Shown piece after piece: positions 27,200 to 36,055 of a DNA stretch of 64,000 bases. The position numbers were made by a program, and so were the translations under genes. This DNA comes from Streptomyces regalis (GTDB lineage Bacteria; Actinomycetota; Actinomycetes; Streptomycetales; Streptomycetaceae), in the NCBI RefSeq assembly GCF_001509475.1, contig NZ_LLZG01000025.1, positions 62,001-126,000 on the forward strand, given 5' to 3'. Position 1 is the first letter of the stretch; each line of letters starts with the position of its first letter. The notes under the pieces were generated by a model that worked only from the letters and a program-made list of their open reading frames with translations, had not been told where the DNA came from and did no database searches.

Positions 27200-29550
27200 G
27201 CGCGCTCGGCAAGGTGGTGCGCTCGGGGGTGGGGCGACGCCGGGTGCAGACACTGGTGATCGGGCTCGCCACGATGATGGCGGTGGCCGCCTCCGTCCTC
27301 GGCGGATCGCTGCTCGTGGTCTCCGGCGCGCCCTTCGACGACGCCTTCGCCAGGCAGCACGGAGCGCATCTGTCCATGCAGTTCGACGCGGGCAAGGTGA
27401 GTGCCGGGCAGTTGTCGAAGTCCAAGGACGCCGAAGGGGTGAGCAGTGCGGCCGGGCCGTTCCGTACGGCGACGGTCACCCCGCGGTCGGACGGGGCGGG
27501 CCCCGGGTGGCCGATGACCGTGGTCGGCCGGGGCGACCCCGGCCGGGACGTGGACGAGGTGGCACTGCTCGACGGGCGGTGGCCCGCGCGTTCCGGCGAG
27601 ATCGTGCTGTCCGCCGACTCCTCGCTCATCCCGACCATGGGCATGCAGATCGCCTTCCCCGATCTGTCCAGCGGTCCGACACTGACGGTGGTCGGTGTGG
27701 CCCGCTCGGTCACACAGACCGCCGACGCCTGGGTGGTTCCGTCCCAGATGCCGGCGCTCACCGCGCCCGGCAGCGGCGGCTACCAGATGCTCTACCGCTT
27801 CACCGACGCGGGCACCACCGCGCAGATCACCGCGGGCGGCAGGGCCGTGACCAAATCCCTGCCGCCGGGAACGGCCGTCGGCGAACAGTCATGGCTCACC
27901 GTCAAGAAGACCGCCGAGCGCGACACCGCCGTCTACGTCCCCTTCCTCATCGCGTTCGGGGCCCTGGGCCTGGTCATGTCGGTGCTCATCGTCGGCAACG
28001 TCGTCGCGTCGGCCGTCGGCACGGGAACGCGCCGCATCGGCATCCTCAAGGCCGTCGGCTTCACCCCGGCCCAGGTCGTGCGGGCCTACGTGGGCCAGGC
28101 GCTGATCCCGGCCGCCGTCGGCACGGCCCTCGGTGTCCTCGCCGGCCATCTGCTCGCCGTCCCCGTACTGGCCGAGACCGGAGAGGTCTACGGCACCTCG
28201 TCCCTGGCCGTCGCCCCCTGGGTCGACCTGGCGGTGATCGCCGGGGTGCTCGGCCTGGTCGCGGTGACCGCGTGGGCGAGTGCCTGGCGGGCCGGGCGGC
28301 TGCGTACGGTCGATGCGCTCGCCGTCGGGCGTACCGCTGCGGCGCGGCGCGGCCGGTGGGCGGCCCGCCTGGCCGGACGGCTGCCGTTGCCACAGCCGGT
28401 CGCCCTGGGCCTGGCCCGGCCCTTCGCACGGCCCGCCCGCGCGCTGGCCATGGGCACGGCGATCCTGTTCGGTGCCGTCGCCGTCACGTTCACCGTGGGG
28501 ATGAGCGCCTCGCTCGGCCAGGTGATGAAGGCCAGGGCCCACGACGCCGCCGATGCCGTCGTGCCCGCGCCCTTGCCGGACTTCGGACCCCAGGGCCCCG
28601 GATCCGGCCCCGAGAAGCAGCCCAAGGCCGATCCCGCTGCAGTCGCCGCGGCCATCGAGGCCGCCGCGGGAACCGGGAAGTACTACAGCGCCGCGACGGT
28701 ACGGGCGACCGTGTCCGGCCTGACCGGCACCGTCAACGTGATCGCCTTCACCGGCGACGCCTCCTGGGGCGGCTACACGATGGTCTCGGGCCGCTGGATC
28801 GACAGGCCCGGCGAGGCCGTGGTCCCGACCCCCTTCCTGGCCGCCACCGGCACCCGCATCGGCGACACCGTCACCCTGAACGGCCTGGCCGAGCCGGTCA
28901 CGGTCCGGATCGTCGGCGAGGTCCTCGACCCCCGCAACGACGGCATGCAGGTCTTCACCGACGCCACGACCCTCACGGCCGCACATCCCGACCTGACGGA
29001 GACGAGCCATCACATCGCGGTCACGTCAGGCACCGACGTGACCGGCTACGTCGACGCACTGAACAAGGACCTGGCACCACTGGGGGTCACCGCCCGGGCC
29101 GGCGGGCTCGACGCCGGCGGCGACATGGTCGTCACGCTCAACGCGCTGTCCGCGATCCTCACGCTGATGCTCGTCGCCGTCGCCGCCCTCGGCGTGCTGA
29201 ACGGCGTGCTGCTCGACACCCGCGAGCGCGTCCGGGAGATCGGGGTCCACAAAGCGCTCGGCATGACCCCCCGGCAGACCATCGCGATGGTCCTCACCTC
29301 GGTCGTCGTCACCGGACTGGTCGCAGGCACCCTGGGCGTGCCGCTCGGCACGGCCCTGCACGGCTGGGTCATCCCCGCGATGGGCGACAGCGTGGGGCTC
29401 CGCCTCCCCGGTTCCGTCATCGCCGTCTACCACGCAGCCGAACTGCTCCCGCTCGCACTCGGCGGCCTGCTCATCGCCACCCTGGGCGCGCTCCCGCCCG
29501 CCGGATGGGCAGCCAGGACCCGAACCGCCACGGCCCTGCGCACCGAATAG
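27196..29550 (+). CDS. FtsX-like ABC transporter permease
   Basis: 784 residues with two FtsX/MacB-type repeats. An N-terminal helix (LVIGLATMMAVAASVLGGSL) and a large extracellular domain are followed by membrane blocks near residues 245-385, and a second set at 640-770 (AILTLMLVAVAALGVLNGV; VVVTGLVAGTLGVPLGTAL). The sequence DTRERVREIGVHKALGMTPR is the typical FtsX coupling segment. It overlaps the ATPase gene by 4 bases. Confidence 0.94.
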   Translation: MSALGKVVRSGVGRRRVQTLVIGLATMMAVAASVLGGSLLVVSGAPFDDAFARQHGAHLSMQFDAGKVSAGQLSKSKDAEGVSSAAGPFRTATVTPRSDGAGPGWPMTVVGRGDPGRDVDEVALLDGRWPARSGEIVLSADSSLIPTMGMQIAFPDLSSGPTLTVVGVARSVTQTADAWVVPSQMPALTAPGSGGYQMLYRFTDAGTTAQITAGGRAVTKSLPPGTAVGEQSWLTVKKTAERDTAVYVPFLIAFGALGLVMSVLIVGNVVASAVGTGTRRIGILKAVGFTPAQVVRAYVGQALIPAAVGTALGVLAGHLLAVPVLAETGEVYGTSSLAVAPWVDLAVIAGVLGLVAVTAWASAWRAGRLRTVDALAVGRTAAARRGRWAARLAGRLPLPQPVALGLARPFARPARALAMGTAILFGAVAVTFTVGMSASLGQVMKARAHDAADAVVPAPLPDFGPQGPGSGPEKQPKADPAAVAAAIEAAAGTGKYYSAATVRATVSGLTGTVNVIAFTGDASWGGYTMVSGRWIDRPGEAVVPTPFLAATGTRIGDTVTLNGLAEPVTVRIVGEVLDPRNDGMQVFTDATTLTAAHPDLTETSHHIAVTSGTDVTGYVDALNKDLAPLGVTARAGGLDAGGDMVVTLNALSAILTLMLVAVAALGVLNGVLLDTRERVREIGVHKALGMTPRQTIAMVLTSVVVTGLVAGTLGVPLGTALHGWVIPAMGDSVGLRLPGSVIAVYHAAELLPLALGGLLIATLGALPPAGWAARTRTATALRTE

Positions 29551-29560
29551 AAGGTCACGT

Positions 29561-29930
29561 TCAGAGCCCGTGCCTCCGACCCCCACCACAACGAGCGGTG
29601 GGGGCCGGCTGGCTGGTTCCCTCCAATTGGCGCGGGACGCGGGAGCTCCGGAGCTCTTTCCGCTCCGGGATGTGGTTGTGGAGCGTGCCGCCGGAGACGC
29701 CGAGGATCTTGGCGATGGTGGTGACGCTGTTGGCCAGGTTGGGCAGCATGTCGCGGGCCGCGCGGATGAGGTCCTCGTTGACGACGGTGGGGCGCCCTCC
29801 CGTACGGCCGCGGGCGCGGGCGGCGGCCAGGCCCTCGTGGGTGCCGGTGACGATGAGCTCGCGGATGAACTCCGCCAGAGCCGCAAAGGACGTGCAAGAT
29901 CAGGCGCCCGCCCGGGCCTTGAGCGTACGG
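29561..29930 (-). pseudogene. Serine recombinase (resolvase/invertase) C-terminal remnant
   Basis: Minus-strand frame reads AEFIRELIVTGTHEGLAAAR, RGRTGGRPTV, and IAKILGVSGGTLHNHIP, the C-terminal linker and helix-turn-helix of a Hin/Tn3-type resolvase. A frameshift near 29895 separates it from GRLILHVFA. The catalytic serine domain is absent. It marks the left edge of the accessory region. Confidence 0.7.
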
Positions 29931-30043
29931 CTGTGGCCGCCTCGCTCCCGCTGCTCCTCGACGCTGCGGGCGGCCCGGCCTGTCAGCGGGGGAGGATTCC
30001 CAATGAGGTTGTCAAGCAGTGGACGTGACGCCAGGTGATGGCT

Positions 30044-30360
30044 TCACGCTGCCGCGGCAACAGCAACGGGTGGGCTGGCTTCGAATGTGCGACCGTCGCG
30101 GATGAGGGCCCAGAGCACGTTCAGGCGCCGGCGTGCGAGTGCCAGGACGGCCTGGGTGTGCCGCTTGCCTTCTGCTCGCTTGCGTTCGTAGAACCGCCTG
30201 GATTCCGGGCAGCATCGGGCGGCGACGTGCGCGGCGAGGTAGAAGACGCGCAGCAGGCGGCGGCTGTAGCGGCGGGGCCTGCGCAGGACATCCGCAACAC
30301 TGGGAGAGGCCTGTGGCACATGCTTCTCGACCGGCGCGGACGAGGTCGCCGAGGAGATCC
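30044..30360 (-). mobile_element. IS110-type transposase C-terminal remnant
   Basis: The frame to the stop at 30044 reads RRYSRRLLRVFYLAAHVAAR, PESRRFYERKRAEGKRHTQA and LALARRRLNVLWALIRDGRT, the usual end of IS110/IS116-family transposases. The DEDD catalytic half is absent, and upstream frames are scrambled. Confidence 0.65.
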
Positions 30361-30994
30361 GCGGGCGCCTGAGCGGCGCCTGCTGGGAACCGACGCCGAC
30401 GACGAGTCGTACGAGCGGCGCACGTTAGACAGCGACTCCAGTGACGGAATCCACGGCTACGTGCACACGGAGCTGTGCGTCGACCGGTCTCAACTCCCGG
30501 CGCCTGTGCCACCGCAGGGCTTCCGCCCGTAGAAGGGCCCGGGATCTCCTGCGGAACATCATTGGATCCGCGCCCCGAATCGCCGCCAACCGCAGCAGGC
30601 GGCACTTCTTGAGCCGCCGACTGGTGCCGGAGACCGGAGTGCCCGGTGCCGGGCGGTGCACGACCCCGCTCCGCCCCGTCAGCACCAACTCGCCGCCGAG
30701 GCGGAGCGGCCCCGCAAGACCTCCGCGCCAATGTCGTAACGGGAGAAATGACGACGGGCTACATCGAGTCCGGAACCTCGTAGCCACGGGTTCGCCATCC
30801 ATCCCATGGGGTGGGCGCGGGCATCAGGCGGCCGCCGAGGCGGAAGACACACGCCGCCTCGGGGGCCGTCTGCTGGCACTGGGTTCTGTCCGGCGGATCA
30901 TGTAACCGCCGCGCGTTGATGCGCCTCTGGCCGTACGATCGGGCCAAGGCCGAGACGGTGAGAGTGTCTCGAACGTGTTGATGAGGGTGGGAAG
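30361..30994 (+). other. Scrambled region before the CHAT cassette
   Basis: 634 bases with short overlapping frames in several phases and no recognisable gene. Probably debris of mobile elements. The promoter of the downstream cassette should lie in the last 150 bases. Confidence 0.4.
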
Positions 30995-31771
30995 TTGGGG
31001 TCGAACATCGCCCGCATGTACAGCGAGGGCCTGTACCAGCAGTACAAGTATCTTGCTACCTGGCTACCGAACACCAATGTGAAGCTCGGCGACATCGGGC
31101 TTCTTAAAGGTGCCCTGTGGGCCAGATCGGGCGAGATCCCGCCCAGCGCAAGCAAGCTGACCGTGCGCCAGGGGGCTCGCATTCCATCGCTGGAATGGCA
31201 GAACACGAACAAGTTCGTCATGGAGACCAAGGCGGCCGGTGAGCTCGCTCCAGGCTTTACAGCCTTGGCCATGATGGATGGGGGCATCGCCTACCGGTTC
31301 GACAAGGCCGGAGCCATCATCTTCCGGGCCGAGGACATCGTGGCGGAAGAGGTCGCTGACACCGCTCGTATCCGACGCTGGATGTTGAACGAGCACCGCG
31401 CCGGCCGTCTCGACCCGGGCAGTGTGGCGGTGACGCGAGTGCTGCGAGCCAAATCCTTCATCGTGCTGATCACCAACTCGGACGGCGCGCGGGTGGAGAT
31501 GCGGACTGCGGCCACGGTCGGTCCTGCGAGCAACACGGCAGCGGCAGTGAGGGGCAGGCTGGAGATCGCGCGGGCGACCGGCATGTTCGTGCACCTGGTG
31601 GTGGAGAACGGGGTACCCCTCTTCGGCGGGCTGCGTCTGCGTAAGTCTCTCTTGAGGAAACCGCGCGTGGACGATGTTCTGCTCGACGCGGACGTCGACG
31701 ACGCCACGGCCCAGGTCGCCACAGAGGGACTGCACGACGACGACCCCTTCGAGTTGATCGGCCTCGCCTGA
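30995..31771 (+). CDS. Candidate gasdermin-like protein, first gene of CHAT cassette
   Basis: 258 residues; no family is certain. It opens with YLATWLPNTNVKLGDIGLL, has a beta-rich middle, then AVTRVLRAKSFIVLI and VENGVPLFGGLRLRK, and ends in an acidic tail (DDVLLDADVDDATAQ). The VTRVL...PLFGGLRLRK layout and total length recall gasdermin pore-forming domains, and bacterial gasdermins of this size sit beside caspase-like proteases, as here. That is inference. TTG 30995 is the upstream start, ATG 31016 an alternative. No Cys is near the N-terminus for lipidation. The next gene starts immediately after its stop. Confidence 0.45.
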   Translation: MGSNIARMYSEGLYQQYKYLATWLPNTNVKLGDIGLLKGALWARSGEIPPSASKLTVRQGARIPSLEWQNTNKFVMETKAAGELAPGFTALAMMDGGIAYRFDKAGAIIFRAEDIVAEEVADTARIRRWMLNEHRAGRLDPGSVAVTRVLRAKSFIVLITNSDGARVEMRTAATVGPASNTAAAVRGRLEIARATGMFVHLVVENGVPLFGGLRLRKSLLRKPRVDDVLLDADVDDATAQVATEGLHDDDPFELIGLA

Positions 31772-32122
31772 GTGGAAGGAGGTGCGGATAAGCCCGACAC
31801 GCAACAGCTGGTCTTCCTACCGCTGGGCCAAGAACTCATCAGTGACATCGTCGTCTCATCCACCGACATGCACAGGATGCAGCCGATCGGCCTGAGGTTT
31901 CGCGCCTTCAACGACCACATCCCGCTACTGATCCTCCCATCCACCGAGAGTCGGATGGCGATGGTTCCCGACGGTTTCGAGACCGCGGACTTCTTCCTGG
32001 ACGCGGATCGCGCGCGCCGGCTCAACATCGCGGCGGTTGTCGTCGGCAGCCCGGGGCGGAGCAGTGTCACCCTCCTGATTCCCCGCATCGATTCGGGCTG
32101 CACGCGCACCCCGACCTCGTGA
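31772..32122 (+). CDS. Small protein of unknown function in CHAT cassette
   Basis: 116 residues, no family recognised. Predicted alpha/beta with TQQLVFLPLGQELISDIVVS, FRAFNDHIPLLILPSTESR and LNIAAVVVGSPGRSSVTLLI. The GTG start is directly after the preceding TGA and its end overlaps the CHAT gene by 4 bases (GTGA), so all three genes are coupled. A GGAAGGAGG just inside the frame hints that the true start may be internal, but no start codon fits. It could be a regulator or adaptor of the protease. Confidence 0.6.
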   Translation: MEGGADKPDTQQLVFLPLGQELISDIVVSSTDMHRMQPIGLRFRAFNDHIPLLILPSTESRMAMVPDGFETADFFLDADRARRLNIAAVVVGSPGRSSVTLLIPRIDSGCTRTPTS

Positions 32123-34695
32123 TGGATCGCGGGCACAGCGGAGAGCCCGTGCTGTTGGAATTCCCGAACACCATGGCTGTCAGCACCGGCGATGGCTGGC
32201 AACCGACCGCCTCGATCACCGAGCAGCGCATCCGCCTTCGGAAGGGCGAATCGCTGAACCTCGCCTGCCGCGGCGATGCGCGCGTGTACGCCCTCGATCT
32301 GAGTCCCACGCACCAGGACTGCGAGCTGGCACTGCGGCGGGAACCGCGCACAGGCGCGGTGCAGTTACTGGCCGGCGAGATGGATAAGGGATCCCACCAC
32401 TTCGTCCTCAGCGCCGAACCAATCCTGGGTGAGCGGCTGCTGCACGGTGCCGAGACGCACTCGTACGCGGAGTCACCCTTCGCGTACGTGATCTACCCGC
32501 CGCTCGGCCCTGGAAATCTCCACTGGATCTCGTGCTTGCTGCAACCCACGTCGGTGCCTCTCAACTTCACCGCCCAGGTCCCCAACCGATACCCCGTCCC
32601 TTACCTGGGGTTCGCCACGGACGAGGGGCTCTGGGTCCTGGGTGGCAATCAGCCCGAGGGCGAGCGGCGTGAGCTCGCAGTCTGCCTGATCGGGCGGCCG
32701 ACAGCCAAGCAGGTCCGATCACTGGTCGATGCCCAGGTCTACCGACGGATTTACGTCGTCACCGACGACAAAAGGCTGCTGGTGAAGTGGGCGAGACACC
32801 TCGGTGTGCGGTCTCCGGTTGGGCGGGGCGCCGCGGAGCTCCCCGCAGCGCAGATCGGCGGCACGAGCGTGCGTTTCCTTCGCACCGAGTGGACGGCCAG
32901 CAGCCTGGAGGACGTCAACATGCGGATCCTGCGCAACGAGTTGGCCGAGTCGCCCTACAACGACGCTTATCGCGAGGCTTGGGAGCACATCGTCGGCGAG
33001 CGTCTTCCCCCTGTCCCCGTCGTCCCAGACCCGCGCGTGGGGTCCATCTGCGTCCTGATCAATCTGCTGAGAGGCCGCGTGCCGGATACGACAGCAGAGG
33101 CCCTCGACGCCACCCCCGCGGACCTGTCTTCTGATGATCTGTGGCTCACGCCCTGGGCAGCGTCCGATCCGCTCAGTGTCGAACAGTTGGCCGAAGAGCT
33201 CATCGTGCGCAGTACCGGTGAGTACCTCGCCATGCAGCATCTCAAGAATCTCGGGATCACTTTCCCGCACCAGGACAGTGGCGCGAGCATCCCGGAGGAC
33301 CAATACCCCGAGTTGGCTGCCATCGTCGACGCCTGGCTGTGCGCCACGCCTAAAACGGTGGACGGTCACCGTGCTCGTCTGCGGGAGGGCCTGCTGCGCA
33401 TTGGCGCATCCGCACGATCCATCGCCGCCCTCTTCGCCGACCGCGTTCACCGGATGCCGCCCGAGGTCCGGCACCGTGCCGGGGTTGGGATGGCCAACCC
33501 CTTCGTCATCCCTCTGATCGAGAACGAAACACCTTGGTACCAGCTCTCGCTCGATCTCGCTCATTGGACCCTGTACGCGGCCTGCGCTTCCCGCAAGAAG
33601 GCGGGTGTCATCGCCCCCGCTCCCGTGGACGGTGCGATGGTCGCCAACATCAAGCAGGCCATCCGAAACCTGCGGTACGACTACCATGTTCGGGAACCCG
33701 AGCTGCGCAGTGCGGATATCGTCGACCACCGACGGGCAGTGGGCCGTCTACTGCAGGAGGCTGTCGGCTCCGGCGTGCTGGAAGCTCTCGACCGCGTCGG
33801 CGCCGATCGGGTGGTGGCGTTCTCGGACGTCGGTCTCGAGTACCTGCCTTTCCGGGACAGCGTGCTGGGCATGGAGTTCCCGATCTCTCGCCTGCCCGTC
33901 TCCTGGCCGGCGATGTGGACCGGCGGCAACGCAGTCAGTTCGGCGACTAGAGGTCAATCGCTGGTACGAGGCGGGTCAATGACCCGCGGGTCCAAGGCGG
34001 TCATCCTGGTGGCCGACACTCAGACGGATCGGCAGACGGAGTGGAGTCAGGAGATTGCGAGCCACGCTCGTGACCGCCTCCGATGGGTGGGCCTCATCGC
34101 CGAGATGCCCTCAACCAAAACAGCCACCGTGAAAGGCCTATTGGAAGCCTGTATGCCAGCGGCCGTGGTGCTGTTCTTCGGACACGCAACCGCCTCGGGC
34201 GATCAGGCCCTCCTCCGCCTGGACGAAGAAAAGGCGATCACAGCGGCGGACGTACTGGAGCACGACTGGAAGGGCAAGCTCATCGTCCTGGTCGGCTGTG
34301 AAACGGCCGTGCAGGATTCCGAGGAACGAGACATCGCCTCCGCCTTTTTGAAGCGCGGAGCCAGAGCGGTGATCGGCACTTCCTCGAAGGTGTCGGTCAA
34401 GGTCGCCGACTACCTCTTCACCCAGCTGTTCGATCTGCTGATCGACGGGATGCCGATCGACTACGCCTTCTTCCTCGCACGCCGCCGTTCCGCGGCCTTC
34501 GAAACTCTACGCACCACGATGTCGAGCGATGAGGCTGCCGACCGAATCGCCGACGCCGTCGCCCGCAAAGCTGAGGCAGGCCCCTTCGTCTCCTTCATGG
34601 ACGCGCTCGGGCTGTGCTGGTCGGACATGGAACACGACAGCGTGTACGCCCCCACTTTCAGTCTCCTCGGGGGTAGCGGTGAAACACTCGCCTAG
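32119..34695 (+). CDS. CHAT-domain caspase-like protease
   Basis: 858 residues. The C-terminal CHAT domain (about 560-800) has the catalytic His in VVLFFGHATASGDQ (His689) and Cys in KLIVLVGCETA (Cys727), followed by AFLKRGARAVIGTSSKV, typical of CHAT peptidases. The N-terminal 550 residues match no repeat I know; no TPR repeats are obvious. CHAT proteases cleave partner proteins when a sensor is triggered, as in Craspase and gasdermin-linked defence. The gene carries a TTA codon (codon 83), so bldA may limit its translation. Starts GTG 32119 or ATG 32122. Confidence 0.85.
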   Translation: MMDRGHSGEPVLLEFPNTMAVSTGDGWQPTASITEQRIRLRKGESLNLACRGDARVYALDLSPTHQDCELALRREPRTGAVQLLAGEMDKGSHHFVLSAEPILGERLLHGAETHSYAESPFAYVIYPPLGPGNLHWISCLLQPTSVPLNFTAQVPNRYPVPYLGFATDEGLWVLGGNQPEGERRELAVCLIGRPTAKQVRSLVDAQVYRRIYVVTDDKRLLVKWARHLGVRSPVGRGAAELPAAQIGGTSVRFLRTEWTASSLEDVNMRILRNELAESPYNDAYREAWEHIVGERLPPVPVVPDPRVGSICVLINLLRGRVPDTTAEALDATPADLSSDDLWLTPWAASDPLSVEQLAEELIVRSTGEYLAMQHLKNLGITFPHQDSGASIPEDQYPELAAIVDAWLCATPKTVDGHRARLREGLLRIGASARSIAALFADRVHRMPPEVRHRAGVGMANPFVIPLIENETPWYQLSLDLAHWTLYAACASRKKAGVIAPAPVDGAMVANIKQAIRNLRYDYHVREPELRSADIVDHRRAVGRLLQEAVGSGVLEALDRVGADRVVAFSDVGLEYLPFRDSVLGMEFPISRLPVSWPAMWTGGNAVSSATRGQSLVRGGSMTRGSKAVILVADTQTDRQTEWSQEIASHARDRLRWVGLIAEMPSTKTATVKGLLEACMPAAVVLFFGHATASGDQALLRLDEEKAITAADVLEHDWKGKLIVLVGCETAVQDSEERDIASAFLKRGARAVIGTSSKVSVKVADYLFTQLFDLLIDGMPIDYAFFLARRRSAAFETLRTTMSSDEAADRIADAVARKAEAGPFVSFMDALGLCWSDMEHDSVYAPTFSLLGGSGETLA

Positions 34696-35115
34696 GGATT
34701 TGCCGATGGGTTGCCAGGGCACGGCTGGAGCCGGGCTTACCGAGCGGTTGAGATAGAGGGTGCCCGACCGTGGGCAGCCCGCGTACCGGCTTCGGCCCGG
34801 TTGAGCCCGAGCTGCGGCATCCCTTCATGCCCGTCAGCTAATTGATGCGTACGGCGCGGCGAAAGTCCTTGAAGGCACTGGTCGGAGAGGGGTTCCGCTC
34901 TTCATGGGCCCACGGTGTGGTGGTCGCGACCCAGTCGCGATCACCGGGGAGGTCCCTGCCGTGGCGCCGATTCTGTTCACCGCTGTGCTGTTGCTGCCGT
35001 TCCTCACGGCCGTCGGCCCGTTCGCGCTGTGGGAAGCGCGCGATTGCGTAAGTCCTGGACGCGGTCGGCACCGCCGCGTCGTACGTGGGCGTCACGCGGC
35101 CCGGGGAGGCCGTCG
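34696..35115 (+). other. Intergenic region after the CHAT cassette
   Basis: 420 bases. A short frame from about 34961 contains a hydrophobic run (ILFTAVLLLPFLTAVGPFAL), possibly the start of a dead small membrane protein. Nothing else can be supported. Confidence 0.35.
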
Positions 35116-35457
35116 ATGACCGCGCGCCGCGCCCTGGGCGCCACCTCCTGTGTCGTCTGGCGTTGGACCAGCTGCACTCCCAACGCCCCAGCTCAAGCTC
35201 GTGCCGCCCTGCGCTGTGCCCTCGACCAGCTTGGCTTCGACGGCGAGGTGATCAGCGACGCGGTCCTGGCCGTCTCCGAGTTCGTCACCAACGCCACCGA
35301 GCACGCGGTGGGGTCGTACGAGATGCGCCTGCGACGCACCGCGGCCGAGGTCATCTGCGAGGTCGGGGACCACGATCCGCGCATCCCGGAGATCCCTACA
35401 TTTCCAGCCACGGCACCGTATGCCCCGGCCGAGGGGAACCGCGCGGTAGTGCCGTGA
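35116..35457 (+). CDS. RsbW-like ATP-binding regulator, probably truncated
   Basis: 113 residues of a HATPase_c_2 (SpoIIAB/RsbW-type) protein. The start is ATG 35116 with GGGGAGG upstream. The N-box is SEFVTNATEHA and the G1 region EVGDHDPRIPE. Normal members continue with a G2 box (GRGLxxV) for another 30-40 residues; here the frame ends at AEGNRAVVP, so the ATP lid is lost and the protein is probably inactive. It lies next to an IS1380 remnant, which may have removed the end. Confidence 0.65.
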   Translation: MTARRALGATSCVVWRWTSCTPNAPAQARAALRCALDQLGFDGEVISDAVLAVSEFVTNATEHAVGSYEMRLRRTAAEVICEVGDHDPRIPEIPTFPATAPYAPAEGNRAVVP

Positions 35458-35950
35458 CGCGGGCGAAGGCATTGATGAGTTCGTGCCGCTAGGGCCAGGT
35501 CGCGGCGATCCGCAGGCGAAGGCGGCGGTCGCCGCGAGTCATGCGGGCGGCCGCGTGCAGCAGCCGGTGGGCAACTTCTTACGTTCGGCGGTGGCCAACT
35601 CTCCTTCCAGTAGCAGGGTCTGGGGCCAGGCGAGCAGGTGGGTGGCGGCCAGGGACAGCTCCAGCCACGCTTGGTTGAGGGGGAAATGGCGGGATGGGAA
35701 GCGGCCCGAGCCGGTGGTCTTTCGGCAGCGGATGCGGTCCTCGACCTGTGTGTGCGCTGGCGGACGTCCAGGTGTTGCAGCGAGGCTTCGCCGTAGGGGA
35801 TATAGGGGATATCGGTCATGAATACCTGGTGTTGCATGCCCTCGTCGAGGTCGATACGGACCGTTGGGCGCCGGGGCGCGGGCGCTCGCGGCGGACGATG
35901 ATCCGGGTGTCGTCGGGGTCACCGTGGCAAGTGAAACGCGCAGGCTGGGC
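35458..35950 (-). mobile_element. IS1380-family transposase remnant
   Basis: Minus-strand segments in more than one frame read DDTRIIVRRERPRPGAQ, MQHQVFMTDIPYIPYGEASL, HTQVEDRIRCRKTTGSGRFP and NQAWLELSLAATHLLAWPQ, which match the C-terminal half of IS1380-type transposases. At least two frameshifts and no intact ends: a dead element. Confidence 0.75.
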
Positions 35951-36055
35951 GCGGTGGACCCGAAGACCCGGAACCGGATCATGGTCGGCGCGCTTGTGTT
36001 GATGTTCGTTTCGCCCTGGCTGCCGCGGTCGGCAGGTGAACGGTGCGCGGCCCGC

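Noticed and set aside
27042..30038. 998-codon open frame on the plus strand, and similar long frames (739 codons at 4385-6604 minus, 878 at 54650-57286 plus, 670 at 58456-60468 minus)
   Set aside because: They lie opposite or out of phase with clear ABC, dehydrogenase and kinase genes. Their products are Arg-, Pro- or Gly-rich without domains, as expected for shadow frames in high-GC DNA.
35116..35457. Intact anti-sigma kinase (RsbW)
   Set aside because: The ATP-lid G2 box is missing and the product is only 113 residues.
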